A program made the translations under genes and the position numbers. The notes beneath the pieces were generated by a model. That model was not told where the DNA came from. It saw only the letters and a program-made list of their open reading frames with translations, and ran no database searches. Source: Pseudomonas sp. PB101 (GTDB lineage Bacteria; Pseudomonadota; Gammaproteobacteria; Pseudomonadales; Pseudomonadaceae). From it: a DNA stretch of 64,000 nt. Location: assembly GCF_009764265.1 (NCBI RefSeq), contig NZ_RWIR01000055.1:1-64000 (forward strand). The letters are read 5' to 3'. Positions within the stretch are counted from its first letter, which is position 1, and every line of letters begins with the position of its first letter. Positions 17,616-29,599 of the stretch are shown here, piece after piece.

Positions 17616-20600
17616 GTGCGGCTCAAGTGCATCAAGCTGGCGGGATTCAAGTCCTTCGTCGATCCGACCACGGTGAACTTTCCCAGTAACATGGCGGCGG
17701 TGGTCGGGCCCAATGGTTGCGGCAAGTCGAACATTATCGACGCCGTACGCTGGGTGATGGGCGAAAGTTCGGCGAAGAACCTCCGTGGCGAGTCGATGAC
17801 CGACGTCATCTTCAACGGCTCCACCAGCCGCAAGCCGGTGAGCCAGGCGAGCATCGAACTGGTGTTCGATAACTCCGACGGCACCTTGCTCGGCGAATAC
17901 GCCGCCTATGCGGAAATCTCCATTCGCCGCAAAGTGACCCGCGACAGCCAGACCACCTATTACCTCAACGGCACCAAATGCCGGCGCCGCGACATCACCG
18001 ATATCTTTCTCGGCACGGGCCTTGGCCCGCGCAGCTACTCGATCATCGAGCAGGGGATGATCTCCAAGCTGATCGAGTCCAAGCCCGAAGACCTGCGCAA
18101 CTTCATCGAAGAAGCCGCAGGCATCTCCAAGTACAAGGAGCGCCGGCGCGAGACCGAGAACCGCATCCGCCGTACCCACGAAAACCTGGAGCGCCTGACC
18201 GACCTGCGCGAAGAGCTTACGCGTCAGCTCGAACGCCTGCACCGCCAGGCCGAGGCAGCCAAGAAGTATCAGGAATACAAGGGCGAGGAGCGTCAGCTCA
18301 AGGCCCAGCTGTCGGCCCTGCGCTGGCAGGCGCTGAACGATCAGGTCGGCCAGCGTGAAGCGATCATCGGCAATCAGGAGGTTTCTTTCGAAGCCCTGGT
18401 GGCCGAGCAGCGCAATGCCGACGCGAGCATCGAGCGCCTGCGTGACGGGCATCACGACCTGTCGGAACGCTTCAATCTGGTGCAAGGGCGCTTCTACTCG
18501 GTCGGTGGCGACATCGCCCGGGTCGAGCAGAGCATCCAGCACGGCCAGCAGCGCTTGCGCCAGTTGCAGGACGATTTGAAAGAGGCCGAGCGCGCTCGCC
18601 TGGAAACCGAATCCCACCTGGGTCACGACCGCACGCTGCTGCTGACCTTGGGCGAAGAGCTGGACATGCTCACCCCGGAGCAGGAAGTCACCAGCGCCGC
18701 CGCCGAAGAGGCCGCTGCCGCCCTGGAAGAATCCGAAACCACCATGCATGGCTGGCAGGAGCAGTGGGATACGTTCAACCTCACTGCCGCCGAGCCGCGT
18801 CGTCAGGCCGAAGTGCAGCAGTCGCGGATCCAGCAGTTGGAAACCAGCCTGGAGCGCCTGGCCGATCGCCAGAAGCGTCTTGGCGAAGAACGCGCCTTGC
18901 TCTCGGCAGATCCCGAAGACGCGGCAATCATGGAGCTCAGCGAGCAGCTCGCGGAATCTGAAGCGACCCTTGAAGATTTGCAGACCAGTGAAGAGGCTCA
19001 GGTCGAAAAGCTCGAGCAACTGCGCCAGCAATTGCAGCAGACGCTGACAGCGCAGCAACAGGCCCAGGGCGATTTGCAGCGACTCAACGGTCGCCTGGCT
19101 TCGCTCGAAGCCTTGCAGCAGGCCGCGCTCGATCCGGGCACCGGTACCGCCGAATGGTTGCGCGAACAGAACCTGGCGAATCGCCCGCGCCTGGCCGAAG
19201 GCCTGAAGGTTGAAGCCGGTTGGGAGCTCGCGGTGGAAACCGTGCTCGGTGCCGACCTGCAAGCGGTGCTGGTGGACGATTTCAACGATTTCGATTTGTC
19301 CGGGTTTGCCCAGGGCGATTTGCGTTTGCTCAGCCCGGCCAGCGATGGCGTACGGGTGCCGGGCAGCTTGCTGGAGAAGGTCGAGGCACAGATCGATCTG
19401 TCGCCTTGGCTGGGGCAAGTCAAACCCGTCGACAGCCTCGAACAGGCCTTGGCCTTGCGCGGACAATTGGCGGTCGGGCAGAGCCTGATCAGCCGTGACG
19501 GTTACTGGGTCGGTCGGCATTTCCTGCGGGTGCGTCGGGCCAGTGAAGCGGAAAGCGGCGTGCTCGCCCGCGGTCAGGAAATCCAGCAACTGGGCCTTGA
19601 GCGCGACGAGCGCGAAGCCGCCGTCGAAACCCTGGAAACCCAGCTTCAAAATCTAAGGGCGCAGCAGCGTCAGCAGGAGAACGGTCGCGAACATCTGCGC
19701 CGCCTGCTGCAGGACGAAGCCCGCCAGCAAGGTGAATTGAAGGCGCAATTGTCGGCCGGTAAAGCCAAGGCCGAGCAATTGACCCTGCGCCGCAGCCGCC
19801 TCGACGAAGAACTCATCGAACTGGACGAACAGCGCGCGCTGGAGCACGAAAACATCGGCGAAGCGCGCCTGCAATTGCAGGAAGCCCTCGACAGCATGGC
19901 GCTGGACACCGAGCAGCGCGAGCTGTTGCTGGCCCAGCGCGACAGCCTGCGCGAGCGCCTGGACCGAGTGCGTCAGGAAGCGCGGCAACACAAGGATCAT
20001 GCCCATCAGTTGGCGGTGCGTCTGGGTTCGCTCAAGGCGCAGCACGATTCGACGCGCCAGGCGCTGGAGCGTCTGGAAATGCAGTCCGAGCGCCTGACTG
20101 AAAAGCGCGAGCAACTGAGCCTCAACCTGGAGGAGGGCGAGGCGCCGCTGGAGGAGCTGCGCCTGAAGCTCGAGGAGCTGCTCGACAAACGCATGACCGT
20201 CGACGTAGAACTCAAGACTGCGCAGATCGCCCTCGAAGACGCCGACCGCGAATTGCGCGACGCCGAGAAGCGCCGCAGCCAGGCCGAACAGCAATCCCAG
20301 TTGATTCGCAGCCAGCTCGAAACCCAGCGCATGGAATGGCAAGCCCTGACCGTGCGCCGCAAGGCCTTGCAGGACCAGTTGCTCGAAGACGGCTACGATC
20401 TTCACGGCGTACTCGCGACGTTGACCGCCGAGGCCAGCGAGAAGGAAGCCGAGGAAGAACTCGAGCGCATTGCCGCGCGGATTGCGCGCCTCGGCGCGAT
20501 CAACCTCGCGGCCATCGACGAATACCAGCAACAGTCCGAGCGCAAACGTTATCTGGATGCGCAAAACGACGATCTGGTGGAAGCACTGGAGACGCTGGAA

Positions 20601-21104
20601 AACGTCATCCGCAAGATCGACAAGGAAACCCGTAACCGCTTCAAGGATACCTTTGATCAGATCAATGGCGGTTTACAGGCGCTTTTCCCAAAAGTTTTCG
20701 GTGGAGGACGCGCGTATTTGGAACTGACGGGCGAAGATCTACTCGATACAGGGGTGACGATCATGGCGCAGCCGCCAGGAAAGAAGAACAGCACCATCCA
20801 TTTGCTCTCCGGCGGCGAAAAAGCCCTGACCGCATTGGCCCTGGTTTTTGCGATCTTCAAGTTGAATCCGGCGCCGTTCTGCATGCTCGATGAAGTTGAC
20901 GCGCCGCTGGATGACGCTAACGTTGGACGCTACGCAAATTTGGTTAAAGAGATGTCTCAGACAGTGCAGTTCATCTATATCACCCACAACAAGATCGCCA
21001 TGGAAATGGCCGATCAACTGATGGGTGTGACGATGCACGAACCCGGTTGTTCACGTCTGGTGGCAGTGGATGTCGAGGAGGCGATGGCGATGGTGGATGC
21101 CTGA
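17616..21104 (+). CDS. smc: Chromosome segregation ATPase Smc
   Basis: An 1162-residue SMC protein that folds and segregates the chromosome with ScpA and ScpB. The N-terminal ABC half has Walker A GPNGCGKSN (31-39); the long coiled coils (about 165-490 and 665-1000) flank a hinge (about 510-640). The C-terminal half has the signature LLSGGEKALTALAL and Walker B FCMLDEVDAPLDD. The GTG start at 17616 is chosen: MRLKCIKLAGFKSF is the family N-terminus, and longer starts would run into the regulator gene. Start follows the gntR stop by 2 bases, which suggests partial co-transcription. Confidence 0.96.
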   Translation: MRLKCIKLAGFKSFVDPTTVNFPSNMAAVVGPNGCGKSNIIDAVRWVMGESSAKNLRGESMTDVIFNGSTSRKPVSQASIELVFDNSDGTLLGEYAAYAEISIRRKVTRDSQTTYYLNGTKCRRRDITDIFLGTGLGPRSYSIIEQGMISKLIESKPEDLRNFIEEAAGISKYKERRRETENRIRRTHENLERLTDLREELTRQLERLHRQAEAAKKYQEYKGEERQLKAQLSALRWQALNDQVGQREAIIGNQEVSFEALVAEQRNADASIERLRDGHHDLSERFNLVQGRFYSVGGDIARVEQSIQHGQQRLRQLQDDLKEAERARLETESHLGHDRTLLLTLGEELDMLTPEQEVTSAAAEEAAAALEESETTMHGWQEQWDTFNLTAAEPRRQAEVQQSRIQQLETSLERLADRQKRLGEERALLSADPEDAAIMELSEQLAESEATLEDLQTSEEAQVEKLEQLRQQLQQTLTAQQQAQGDLQRLNGRLASLEALQQAALDPGTGTAEWLREQNLANRPRLAEGLKVEAGWELAVETVLGADLQAVLVDDFNDFDLSGFAQGDLRLLSPASDGVRVPGSLLEKVEAQIDLSPWLGQVKPVDSLEQALALRGQLAVGQSLISRDGYWVGRHFLRVRRASEAESGVLARGQEIQQLGLERDEREAAVETLETQLQNLRAQQRQQENGREHLRRLLQDEARQQGELKAQLSAGKAKAEQLTLRRSRLDEELIELDEQRALEHENIGEARLQLQEALDSMALDTEQRELLLAQRDSLRERLDRVRQEARQHKDHAHQLAVRLGSLKAQHDSTRQALERLEMQSERLTEKREQLSLNLEEGEAPLEELRLKLEELLDKRMTVDVELKTAQIALEDADRELRDAEKRRSQAEQQSQLIRSQLETQRMEWQALTVRRKALQDQLLEDGYDLHGVLATLTAEASEKEAEEELERIAARIARLGAINLAAIDEYQQQSERKRYLDAQNDDLVEALETLENVIRKIDKETRNRFKDTFDQINGGLQALFPKVFGGGRAYLELTGEDLLDTGVTIMAQPPGKKNSTIHLLSGGEKALTALALVFAIFKLNPAPFCMLDEVDAPLDDANVGRYANLVKEMSQTVQFIYITHNKIAMEMADQLMGVTMHEPGCSRLVAVDVEEAMAMVDA

Positions 21105-21362
21105 GTCCTGGTCGCGGGAAGGCGTGTTTGTGGATTACAGGACTCTTTTCCTCGCTTCGACTTGCTGGCCAATCGACATATTCGCGCTAGCCAACGTGGT
21201 AGACGGTGTAAAGTTGCCTTTGGTCGTGCTAGTTTAATGTCAATTTTTCGTATACGTGGGCAAAACGCCTGTCAGAACATAGAGTTGGCGCCACGTTTTA
21301 AAGCGGTTTGCAGGTTGTAAACCCCTTATTTTTCAGCATTTTTTATAGAGGCACGGGATTAC

Positions 21363-22217
21363 ATGGAAATCGGTCTGCGCGAGTGGCTGATCGTCATCGG
21401 CATTATTGTCATTGCCGGTATTCTTTTTGATGGCTGGCGCCGGATGCGCGGCGGCAAGGGAAAACTGAAGTTCCGTCTTGACCGAAGTCTGTCCAACCTG
21501 CCCGAAGAGGACAGCAGCGCCGAGCTGCTGGGCCCGCCGCGAGTGCTGGACAACCATAAAGAGCCGCAACTGGACGAGCAGGATCTGCCGTCGGTGAGCA
21601 TGCCGGCCCGGGAGCCTCGCGAGTCGGGCTCCAAGCGCGGCAAGCGTGGCCACGGCGAGCCTTCCCAGGGTGACATGAACCTCAGCCTGGACCTGGACGG
21701 CGGCCCGAGCTTCAGCAGCCGCGACGACGATTTCCCGGATGAAACCAAGTCCTCGTCATCGCTCAATGACAAAGAACAGCCACAAGCTGAAGAAGTGCTG
21801 GTGATCAGCGTGATCTGCCGCGACGCTGCCGGCTTCAAGGGCCCGGCGCTGTTGCAGAACATTCTGGAAAGCGGCCTGCGTTTCGGCGAGATGGATATTT
21901 TCCACCGTCACGAAAGCATGGCAGGCAACGGTGAAGTGCTGTTCTCCATGGCCAACGCCGTCAAGCCGGGCGTATTCGACCTGGACGACATCGACCACTT
22001 CAGCACTCCGGCGGTGAGCTTCTTCCTGGGCCTGCCTGGCCCTCGTCATCCGAAGCAAGCCTTCGATGTGATGGTGGCAGCGGCGCGTAAACTGTCCCAG
22101 GAGCTGAACGGTGAGCTGAAGGACGATCAGCGCAGCGTACTGACCGCCCAGACGATCGAGCACTACCGTCAGCGCATCGTCGAATTCGAGCGCCGCGCCC
22201 TGACCCAGAAGCGCTGA
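21363..22217 (+). CDS. zipA: Cell division protein ZipA
   Basis: A 284-residue division protein that tethers FtsZ to the membrane. An N-terminal membrane anchor (about 4-24, [21 protein letters not shown] split by the limit, so seen as [15 protein letters not shown] plus ILFDGW) is followed by a charged, proline-poor linker to about residue 135. The C-terminal FtsZ-binding ZipA_C domain runs to the end. Gene order smc-zipA-ligA is conserved in Pseudomonas. A 258-base spacer separates it from smc, so it probably has its own promoter. Confidence 0.93.
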   Translation: MEIGLREWLIVIGIIVIAGILFDGWRRMRGGKGKLKFRLDRSLSNLPEEDSSAELLGPPRVLDNHKEPQLDEQDLPSVSMPAREPRESGSKRGKRGHGEPSQGDMNLSLDLDGGPSFSSRDDDFPDETKSSSSLNDKEQPQAEEVLVISVICRDAAGFKGPALLQNILESGLRFGEMDIFHRHESMAGNGEVLFSMANAVKPGVFDLDDIDHFSTPAVSFFLGLPGPRHPKQAFDVMVAAARKLSQELNGELKDDQRSVLTAQTIEHYRQRIVEFERRALTQKR

Positions 22218-22250
22218 TATTGGCAATGTGTGGGCATGACTGCCACGCAC

Positions 22251-22316
22251 TGTAGGAGCCGGCTTGCTGGCGATGCGGACTTGAAACCGCCATCGCCGGC
22301 AAGCCGGACTCCTACA
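22251..22316. repeat. REP pair
   Basis: Short-loop inverted REP doublet after zipA. Confidence 0.88.
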
Positions 22317-22342
22317 ATGAATCTGCGCCGCATCAACAGATT

Positions 22343-24741
<2,399 letters not shown>

Positions 24742-24745
24742 CGCC

Positions 24746-24798
24746 CATCGCTGGCAAGCCAGCTCCTACAGGCGTAGGAGCTGGCTTGCCAGCGATGG
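24746..24798. repeat. Near-perfect REP palindrome pair
   Basis: Two REP units back to back with almost no loop (ATCGCTGGCAAGCCAGCTCC and its complement), forming a long hairpin after ligA. Confidence 0.9.
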
Positions 24799-24881
24799 CG
24801 ATTTCAACCGCGCCACAAGAAGCGGGAACGATCCTCGCCGGAGAATGATCTAGTCTTGGCAAGCCCCAGGGAGAGATCGCC

Positions 24882-26048
24882 ATGTACCGCTTCTTCGAAC
24901 AGCTCAGCTCGCGCATCGCCGCGCCGTTCATGGCCGAGAGTTCGCGCAACAGCAAGGTCTGGCCCTGTCGTTGCGGGCAGTCGCTGTTTTTTCGCAACAG
25001 CCAGTGCCTGGCCTGCTCGGCGGCGTTGGGGTATCAGCCGCAGCAGAGTCGCTTGTCCTCCCTGCAACCGGGTGTGCAAACGGGCACCTGGCTGCTTGAT
25101 GTCGATCCCGGGGGCGGGCTGTTTCGACGCTGCGCCAACCTCGATTCCCCGGCGGCCTGCAATTGGTTGCTGCCTGCCAATGACCACGAGGTTCTGTGCA
25201 TTGCCTGCAGCCTCAATCGCACCATTCCCGATCTGTCGATCGCCGAGAACCACGAGCGCTGGCGCAAGGTGGAAATCGCCAAGCGGCGCCTGGTCGCGCA
25301 ACTGGTCAGCCTCGGGCTGCCAGTCATCCCGAAAAGCGTGGACGAAGACATCGGCCTTGCGTTTGATTTCATCGGCGTCGACCGCGAAGGCAAGCCGCCC
25401 ACCACGGGTCATGCCAACGGCCTGATCACCCTCGATATCAAGGAAGCCGACGACGCGCACCGCGAGCAGGTGCGGGTGCAGATGCACGAACCCTATCGCA
25501 CGTTGCTCGGGCATTTTCGTCATGAGGTCGGGCATTACTACTGGGACCGATTGATCGCCAACAGCCAATGGCTGGAGCCCTTTCGCCAACTGTTCGGCGA
25601 TGAACGCGCGAGCTATGCCGAAGCCCTCGAGCGACATTATCAGCAGGGCGCGCCGCTCGACTGGCAACAGCACTACGTCAGCGCCTACGCGACCATGCAC
25701 CCTTGGGAAGACTGGGCCGAAACCTGGGCGCATTACCTGCACATGATGGACGCCGTGGATACCGCGCTGGGTTTTGGCATGAGCGCGCGGGAAATGGACT
25801 TCGACTATCAGCCGTTTCCGTCGGATACCCTCTACGATCCACAGCATCCCGGTGGCACGGCGTTTCTGTCGTTCGTCAATGCGTGGATCGAACTGGCGGG
25901 CATGCTCAATGAGCTGTCACGCAGCATGGGGCAGCCGGATTTCTATCCGTTCGTCCTGCCGCCAGCCGTCATTGCCAGGCTGCACTTTATTCACCTGGTG
26001 ATCCAGCAAGAGGGCGGCAGGGCGGACGAGGTGCTTGAGGCGCAATAG
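24882..26048 (+). CDS. Zinc-ribbon putative metallopeptidase (Peptidase_Mx-like)
   Basis: A 388-residue cytoplasmic protein. N-terminal zinc ribbon with C29-x-C31 and C42-x2-C45, then a domain with HEVGH at 214-218, the classic HExxH metal motif, and a downstream WEDWAETWAHYLH stretch that may give the third ligand. This pattern fits the family annotated as putative zinc-binding metallopeptidase with zinc ribbon. Substrate and process are unknown. The position between ligA and ffs is standard in Pseudomonas. Confidence 0.8.
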   Translation: MYRFFEQLSSRIAAPFMAESSRNSKVWPCRCGQSLFFRNSQCLACSAALGYQPQQSRLSSLQPGVQTGTWLLDVDPGGGLFRRCANLDSPAACNWLLPANDHEVLCIACSLNRTIPDLSIAENHERWRKVEIAKRRLVAQLVSLGLPVIPKSVDEDIGLAFDFIGVDREGKPPTTGHANGLITLDIKEADDAHREQVRVQMHEPYRTLLGHFRHEVGHYYWDRLIANSQWLEPFRQLFGDERASYAEALERHYQQGAPLDWQQHYVSAYATMHPWEDWAETWAHYLHMMDAVDTALGFGMSAREMDFDYQPFPSDTLYDPQHPGGTAFLSFVNAWIELAGMLNELSRSMGQPDFYPFVLPPAVIARLHFIHLVIQQEGGRADEVLEAQ

Positions 26049-26091
26049 CAAGTGCTTGAACCCCCTCATGTTTTTAATCCGAAACCAACGG

Positions 26092-26119
26092 TTGTAACTT
26101 CGTCTCAGATAGGTACAAT
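26092..26119 (+). promoter_or_regulatory. ffs promoter
   Basis: TTGTAA (-35, 26092-26097) and TACAAT (-10, 26114-26119) with a 16-base spacer, about 30 bases before the 4.5S RNA. Matches a sigma-70 promoter. Confidence 0.75.
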
Positions 26120-26151
26120 GGCGCGGCTCGCCGACTGGTGAGCGTCGTTAT

Positions 26152-26264
26152 GGTGACCCTATCGGTCCCCCCGCAACGATTACCCGTGAACCTGGTCAGA
26201 GCCGGAAGGCAGCAGCCACAGCGGGAACATTGTGTGCCGGGGTGTGGCTGGTAGGGTTACCACC
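26152..26264 (+). ncRNA. ffs: 4.5S signal recognition particle RNA
   Basis: Bacterial SRP RNA, which binds Ffh and targets membrane proteins. The conserved tip is GGTCAGAGCCGGAAGGC with the GGAA tetraloop, followed by AGCAGCC; the ends pair (GGTGACCCT with AGGGTTACC). The 3' half also forms the left att repeat of the island, so the intact gene is now a chimera of chromosomal 5' and, depending on the crossover point, island 3' sequence. It retains its promoter and should still be functional. Confidence 0.95.
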
Positions 26265-26265
26265 T
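26190..26265. repeat. attL: left direct repeat of the island
   Basis: 76-bp direct repeat with 46741-46816, differing at two positions only (26201 G against T, 26210 C against A). The last 55 bp are identical. It lies in the 3' half of ffs. Confidence 0.93.
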
Positions 26266-26676
26266 ATCTCTAAGTCCTTGATTCTACAAGGATTTGTCAG
26301 TAAAAAATCTCGAAGTGTGACAGCGTTTAGGTACACCTATGTGGTGCACTGAGCTGTTGATTTTATCGTTATCATTTTCCCCGCGCTACAGGATGTCTTC
26401 GCAGTATGAGCGTATGTGCTTTATGCCCTATCGACTGATGATCTGAAGACTGTCCTTCAAATAGCTCGAGATCGACCAGTCGTCAGCTCGAGTAGCTGAA
26501 TTCAGAAAAAATCCCATCTCGAGTTTGACAACGCTCAACTCTATACCAGAATAAAAAAACCGGCCCTCTTACGGTCAATAATAGGGACGGTTCTGGCAGG
26601 GGCGAACCCATGCGCTTTGCAACGATGATGGTAAGTCCGAGGCTAGATATTCTCAACTTAATAGAGAGCGCTCGAG
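26266..26676. other. Island left-end noncoding region
   Basis: 411 bases without a supported gene. A hairpin at about 26555-26595 (ACCGGCCCT...AGGGACGGT) has its T-run on the minus strand and resembles a terminator that would stop transcripts leaving the island toward ffs. Otherwise nothing was recognised. Confidence 0.5.
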
Positions 26677-27837
26677 ATGGGTACGAAAATGAACCCGACT
26701 AACGGACACATCATTGTTGGTTCCTGCCTAGATGGCCATCGCTTTATCGGCCGTGTCATGGCTTCACAGCTTTTTCAGATCGCGCCTGACCCAAGGGACA
26801 GTGAGAACAAGAAAAAGCTAGATACTTCTGTTGAACTGCAGGGAATGCTTTCTGTGCGGGAAGAGGTCCAGCGGATGTTTGAAGGCGCCAAAAAGAAAAA
26901 CGTGCCTGCTTACGCTGAATATATAATTAGTCTTAAAAATGGCGCAGATGGCATTACCCCACCGATTACCCTTTATTCAGAACAAGCACTAGATTTTGAA
27001 GAGCACGAGGATAATTCCTGTAGTATTCAAGTGCCGTGGGACCAAAAACTTGTTGCTATCGATGGTGAGACCCAATTGGCAGCACGACATGAAGCAGCCA
27101 ACATCGATGAAGCGACCAAAAAACTTTGGGTGCCGGTTTACATCTGTCATGGGCTTGATAAGGGGTGGGCACGCCAATCTTTTCATGACTTGAATACATT
27201 GGGCGTACGCCCAAATCAGGCCTTAAGCCTAGGAATGGACGCTCGTGATCCGCTAACCCAGGTCACTCGACACCTTGAAAGGAACGTCCCATTCCTGAGG
27301 AACCATGTAAACAAAGTTCGTCGGCAGCTTCGGTCCACTGACGCACATATTGTTACCATCACTACGTTACGTAACGCCTGCGTGACGTTTGCTAAGGGTA
27401 TTAATGGGGTTCAATACGGTAGTCGCCCTGTTCCCATTGATCCAGAGCTTCTGCCGAAGATCGAGAAAGCTGCGGTAGAGTGGTTCACCGCTGTTTCAGA
27501 GGCGATTGGGCCAGCATTAGAGGATCGTACTAATAAACTGGCTTCGGCACCTGCGGTATTCGCTGCCGTCGGTGCTCTAGGATCGCCGCTGCTACAAATT
27601 GAAGATGATGAGCTGAGGCTTATGCGGGCGAAAGAATTGGCTTTCGAGCTTAAAAGTATTGATTGGACGCGACACGCTCGTTGGGCTGGCATCGCTGGCA
27701 AGTTAAGCCCCAAAAATGTGTTGTCCGTTGGTGGTGCAAAAGAGACTGCTTATGCCGTTTACTCTGCACTGGCTGATGATACAAACACTGCATATAAAGC
27801 TATCCGTCCTGCAGTCGCTGTATCAGAGCTTCTGTAA
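26677..27837 (+). CDS. DndB/DGQHR-like protein
   Basis: A 386-residue protein with the build of the DndB/DGQHR family: an N-terminal part with a partner-residue segment (RVMASQLFQIAPDPRDSENK), a central IDGETQLAARHEA in the place of the usual DGQHR motif, then FHDLNTLGVRPNQALSL, which matches the FxDLNxxxxRPxxSL segment of DndB. In dnd systems DndB is the repressor and modulator of DNA phosphorothioation, yet no dndA, C, D or E gene is present here. The changed DGQHR motif and the orphan setting argue for a different job. The start at 26677 is preceded by GAGAGCG; a second ATG lies four codons in (26689). Confidence 0.6.
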   Translation: MGTKMNPTNGHIIVGSCLDGHRFIGRVMASQLFQIAPDPRDSENKKKLDTSVELQGMLSVREEVQRMFEGAKKKNVPAYAEYIISLKNGADGITPPITLYSEQALDFEEHEDNSCSIQVPWDQKLVAIDGETQLAARHEAANIDEATKKLWVPVYICHGLDKGWARQSFHDLNTLGVRPNQALSLGMDARDPLTQVTRHLERNVPFLRNHVNKVRRQLRSTDAHIVTITTLRNACVTFAKGINGVQYGSRPVPIDPELLPKIEKAAVEWFTAVSEAIGPALEDRTNKLASAPAVFAAVGALGSPLLQIEDDELRLMRAKELAFELKSIDWTRHARWAGIAGKLSPKNVLSVGGAKETAYAVYSALADDTNTAYKAIRPAVAVSELL

Positions 27838-28036
27838 GAGATCATGTAGCACTTCCGAGTAGGGCTTCCTAAGGGGGCCCGCTCTCCAATTTTCTGTTTA
27901 ATGTTGGAGTTGCGTATTTCGGGGAGGCGGAGCTTGGATTAAGCTAGGTGGACGATTGTACCCAGGAAGCGGCCTTCCCAGGCCTGACCTCGGCCCTTGG
28001 CTACTTTTTGGCTAGAAGCGAGAGGGTAGATGCAAC

Positions 28037-28255
28037 CTATGATTGCCGCAGCCGCATGATGGCATCTGTGATCGCTTGAGCGTTCGCGTCCAGCGTTTCC
28101 ATGGCCGCCATTGCGTTAGCGGCGACACTTCCCACTCCATTTTCTGAGAGCCACTTGGTGATCTCTTCTATAGCAGCACCTAGGGCGTGCTGGTTGTGCA
28201 GGAGCAGCGTCAATGCATCCGCTGTGGCGATGTTGGGTTCTGTGTTATCTGACAT
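28037..28255 (-). CDS. Small acidic protein, unknown
   Basis: 72 residues, largely helical and alanine-rich (SVAANAMAAMETLDANAQAI), with no cysteines and no membrane segment. Preceded by a plausible AAGGACG ribosome site. Function not recognised; it could be a small regulator or antitoxin-like protein, but no toxin partner is adjacent. Confidence 0.55.
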   Translation of the reverse strand: MSDNTEPNIATADALTLLLHNQHALGAAIEEITKWLSENGVGSVAANAMAAMETLDANAQAITDAIMRLRQS

Positions 28256-28478
28256 GGGTATCGTCCTTGGGTGAGGTGTGAAAATCCTAGTTCATTTTGC
28301 CGCTGGTTGGGACTGGGTGGGTAATTTTTCGCGTCTATCCCCCTCGTTTACATTCGAACTGACTAGTTATTTGGGCCGCTCAACTAGCACGTTTCCTCTC
28401 GATCACCGGCAGAAGAAGACCGGAAATTTAAAACCGTGAATTTGATAAGCCTAGGTTGGTTAAGTTACTTTGGTTTGG

Positions 28479-28886
28479 CTAGTCACGTTTGTAATAATCA
28501 AGCTGGTCTAGTGGAACAACAACTGTCCAGTTTTCAGGAGGCGCCGTCAATATTAACGTCTTAAGCTGATCACTAGGTAATGAGTATAGTTTCTTCTCTA
28601 CTTGATACAGGTTATGCTTTTGCGCTTTTTTCCCATCGAGATCAAATCCGTCCCGTACAGGTTTGTTTCGGTACATTTCCAGTGATGACTCCTGGTGATC
28701 AGTTAGGCTCACTTTGGCAGTCAGGATGTTCATATCCGCGTTCTTCATAATCGATACGACGCAAGCCCTGACGCAGGGCGGATCAGGTTTGAAAGGAACT
28801 TCATCACATTTGCACTTGATATTTTCTCCAGAAGCTTGCAGAGAGGTTGCTATCACAAGTGCAAATATACCCAGTATTCTATTCAT
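28479..28886 (-). CDS. Small exported protein, unknown
   Basis: 135 residues. A signal peptide is visible (MNRILGIFALVIATSLQASG, cleavage near A18-S-G). The mature part has a cysteine cluster (CKCDEVPFKPDPPCVRAC, 4 Cys in the first 25 residues) that probably forms disulfides in the periplasm, followed by a charged domain. Its start overlaps the stop of the upstream membrane-protein gene by ATGA, so the two are translated together. No family recognised. Confidence 0.6.
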   Translation of the reverse strand: MNRILGIFALVIATSLQASGENIKCKCDEVPFKPDPPCVRACVVSIMKNADMNILTAKVSLTDHQESSLEMYRNKPVRDGFDLDGKKAQKHNLYQVEKKLYSLPSDQLKTLILTAPPENWTVVVPLDQLDYYKRD

Positions 28887-29287
28887 TGCGTCCCGCTCCG
28901 GTTTTCAGCTGCTCGGAATGCAATCCACCAAACCATGTAGAAAAAAAGCCAAATCGCGAAAAATAATACGGCTAACCGCAGATAGTTCAATTGGTCATCA
29001 TAGGAACCGTTCGCCAAGGAAAAAATACCCATCAATACTTGATCAGTCTTTGCAACCGTTGCAGCAAGGTAATGCCGAAGAACTGAATCGCCAGAAAACA
29101 TCGAGAGCAACAGAAACGCCCAGCTGATAATCAATAAAAAGTACATCGACCTTACTTTGGTGTTTGGTGGACTAATGTGGGTGGTCCCAAACACCAACAA
29201 CACACTGCCTCCCAAAAATGCGCTTGAAAGATTTACCAGCTGCTGTGAGCTGGCGGATATCGCTGCCAATGACTCCAACGTGTTCAT
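28883..29287 (-). CDS. Three-helix membrane protein, unknown
   Basis: 134 residues with three hydrophobic helices (about 20-38, 52-72 and 103-125) and a short loop between the second and third. The start at 29287 is set by GGAGG seven bases upstream; an in-frame ATG at 29332 lacks such a site. Paired by a 4-base overlap with the exported protein. The two may form a membrane-periplasm unit; a toxin-immunity or effector role is a guess. Confidence 0.6.
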   Translation of the reverse strand: MNTLESLAAISASSQQLVNLSSAFLGGSVLLVFGTTHISPPNTKVRSMYFLLIISWAFLLLSMFSGDSVLRHYLAATVAKTDQVLMGIFSLANGSYDDQLNYLRLAVLFFAIWLFFYMVWWIAFRAAENRSGTQ

Positions 29288-29599
29288 CACAAGCCTCCAA
29301 AATCGACTCGACAGGGCTATCTCTTGATACACGCTAGCAGATGGTGGAAAGCTTAGATAAAGATAGCGCTCACTTCAGCTATGGGGACGTCGCGATGGAG
29401 TGTTATGGGGTGGGGTGAGCGATTACCCAACGACGGCTTGTGGCCGATTGTAGCCTGTCAGAAAGGGCTTCTGCCGACCCATAGCTGCCCTTCTTGAAAG
29501 GGCAGCTAACGGCCAAGAGCTACCGCTCACAGCGAGTGGTAAATGGATAGGATCACGCACGCCATTGTCGACTTAACCTGAGTCGATTCAATCCCGCGA

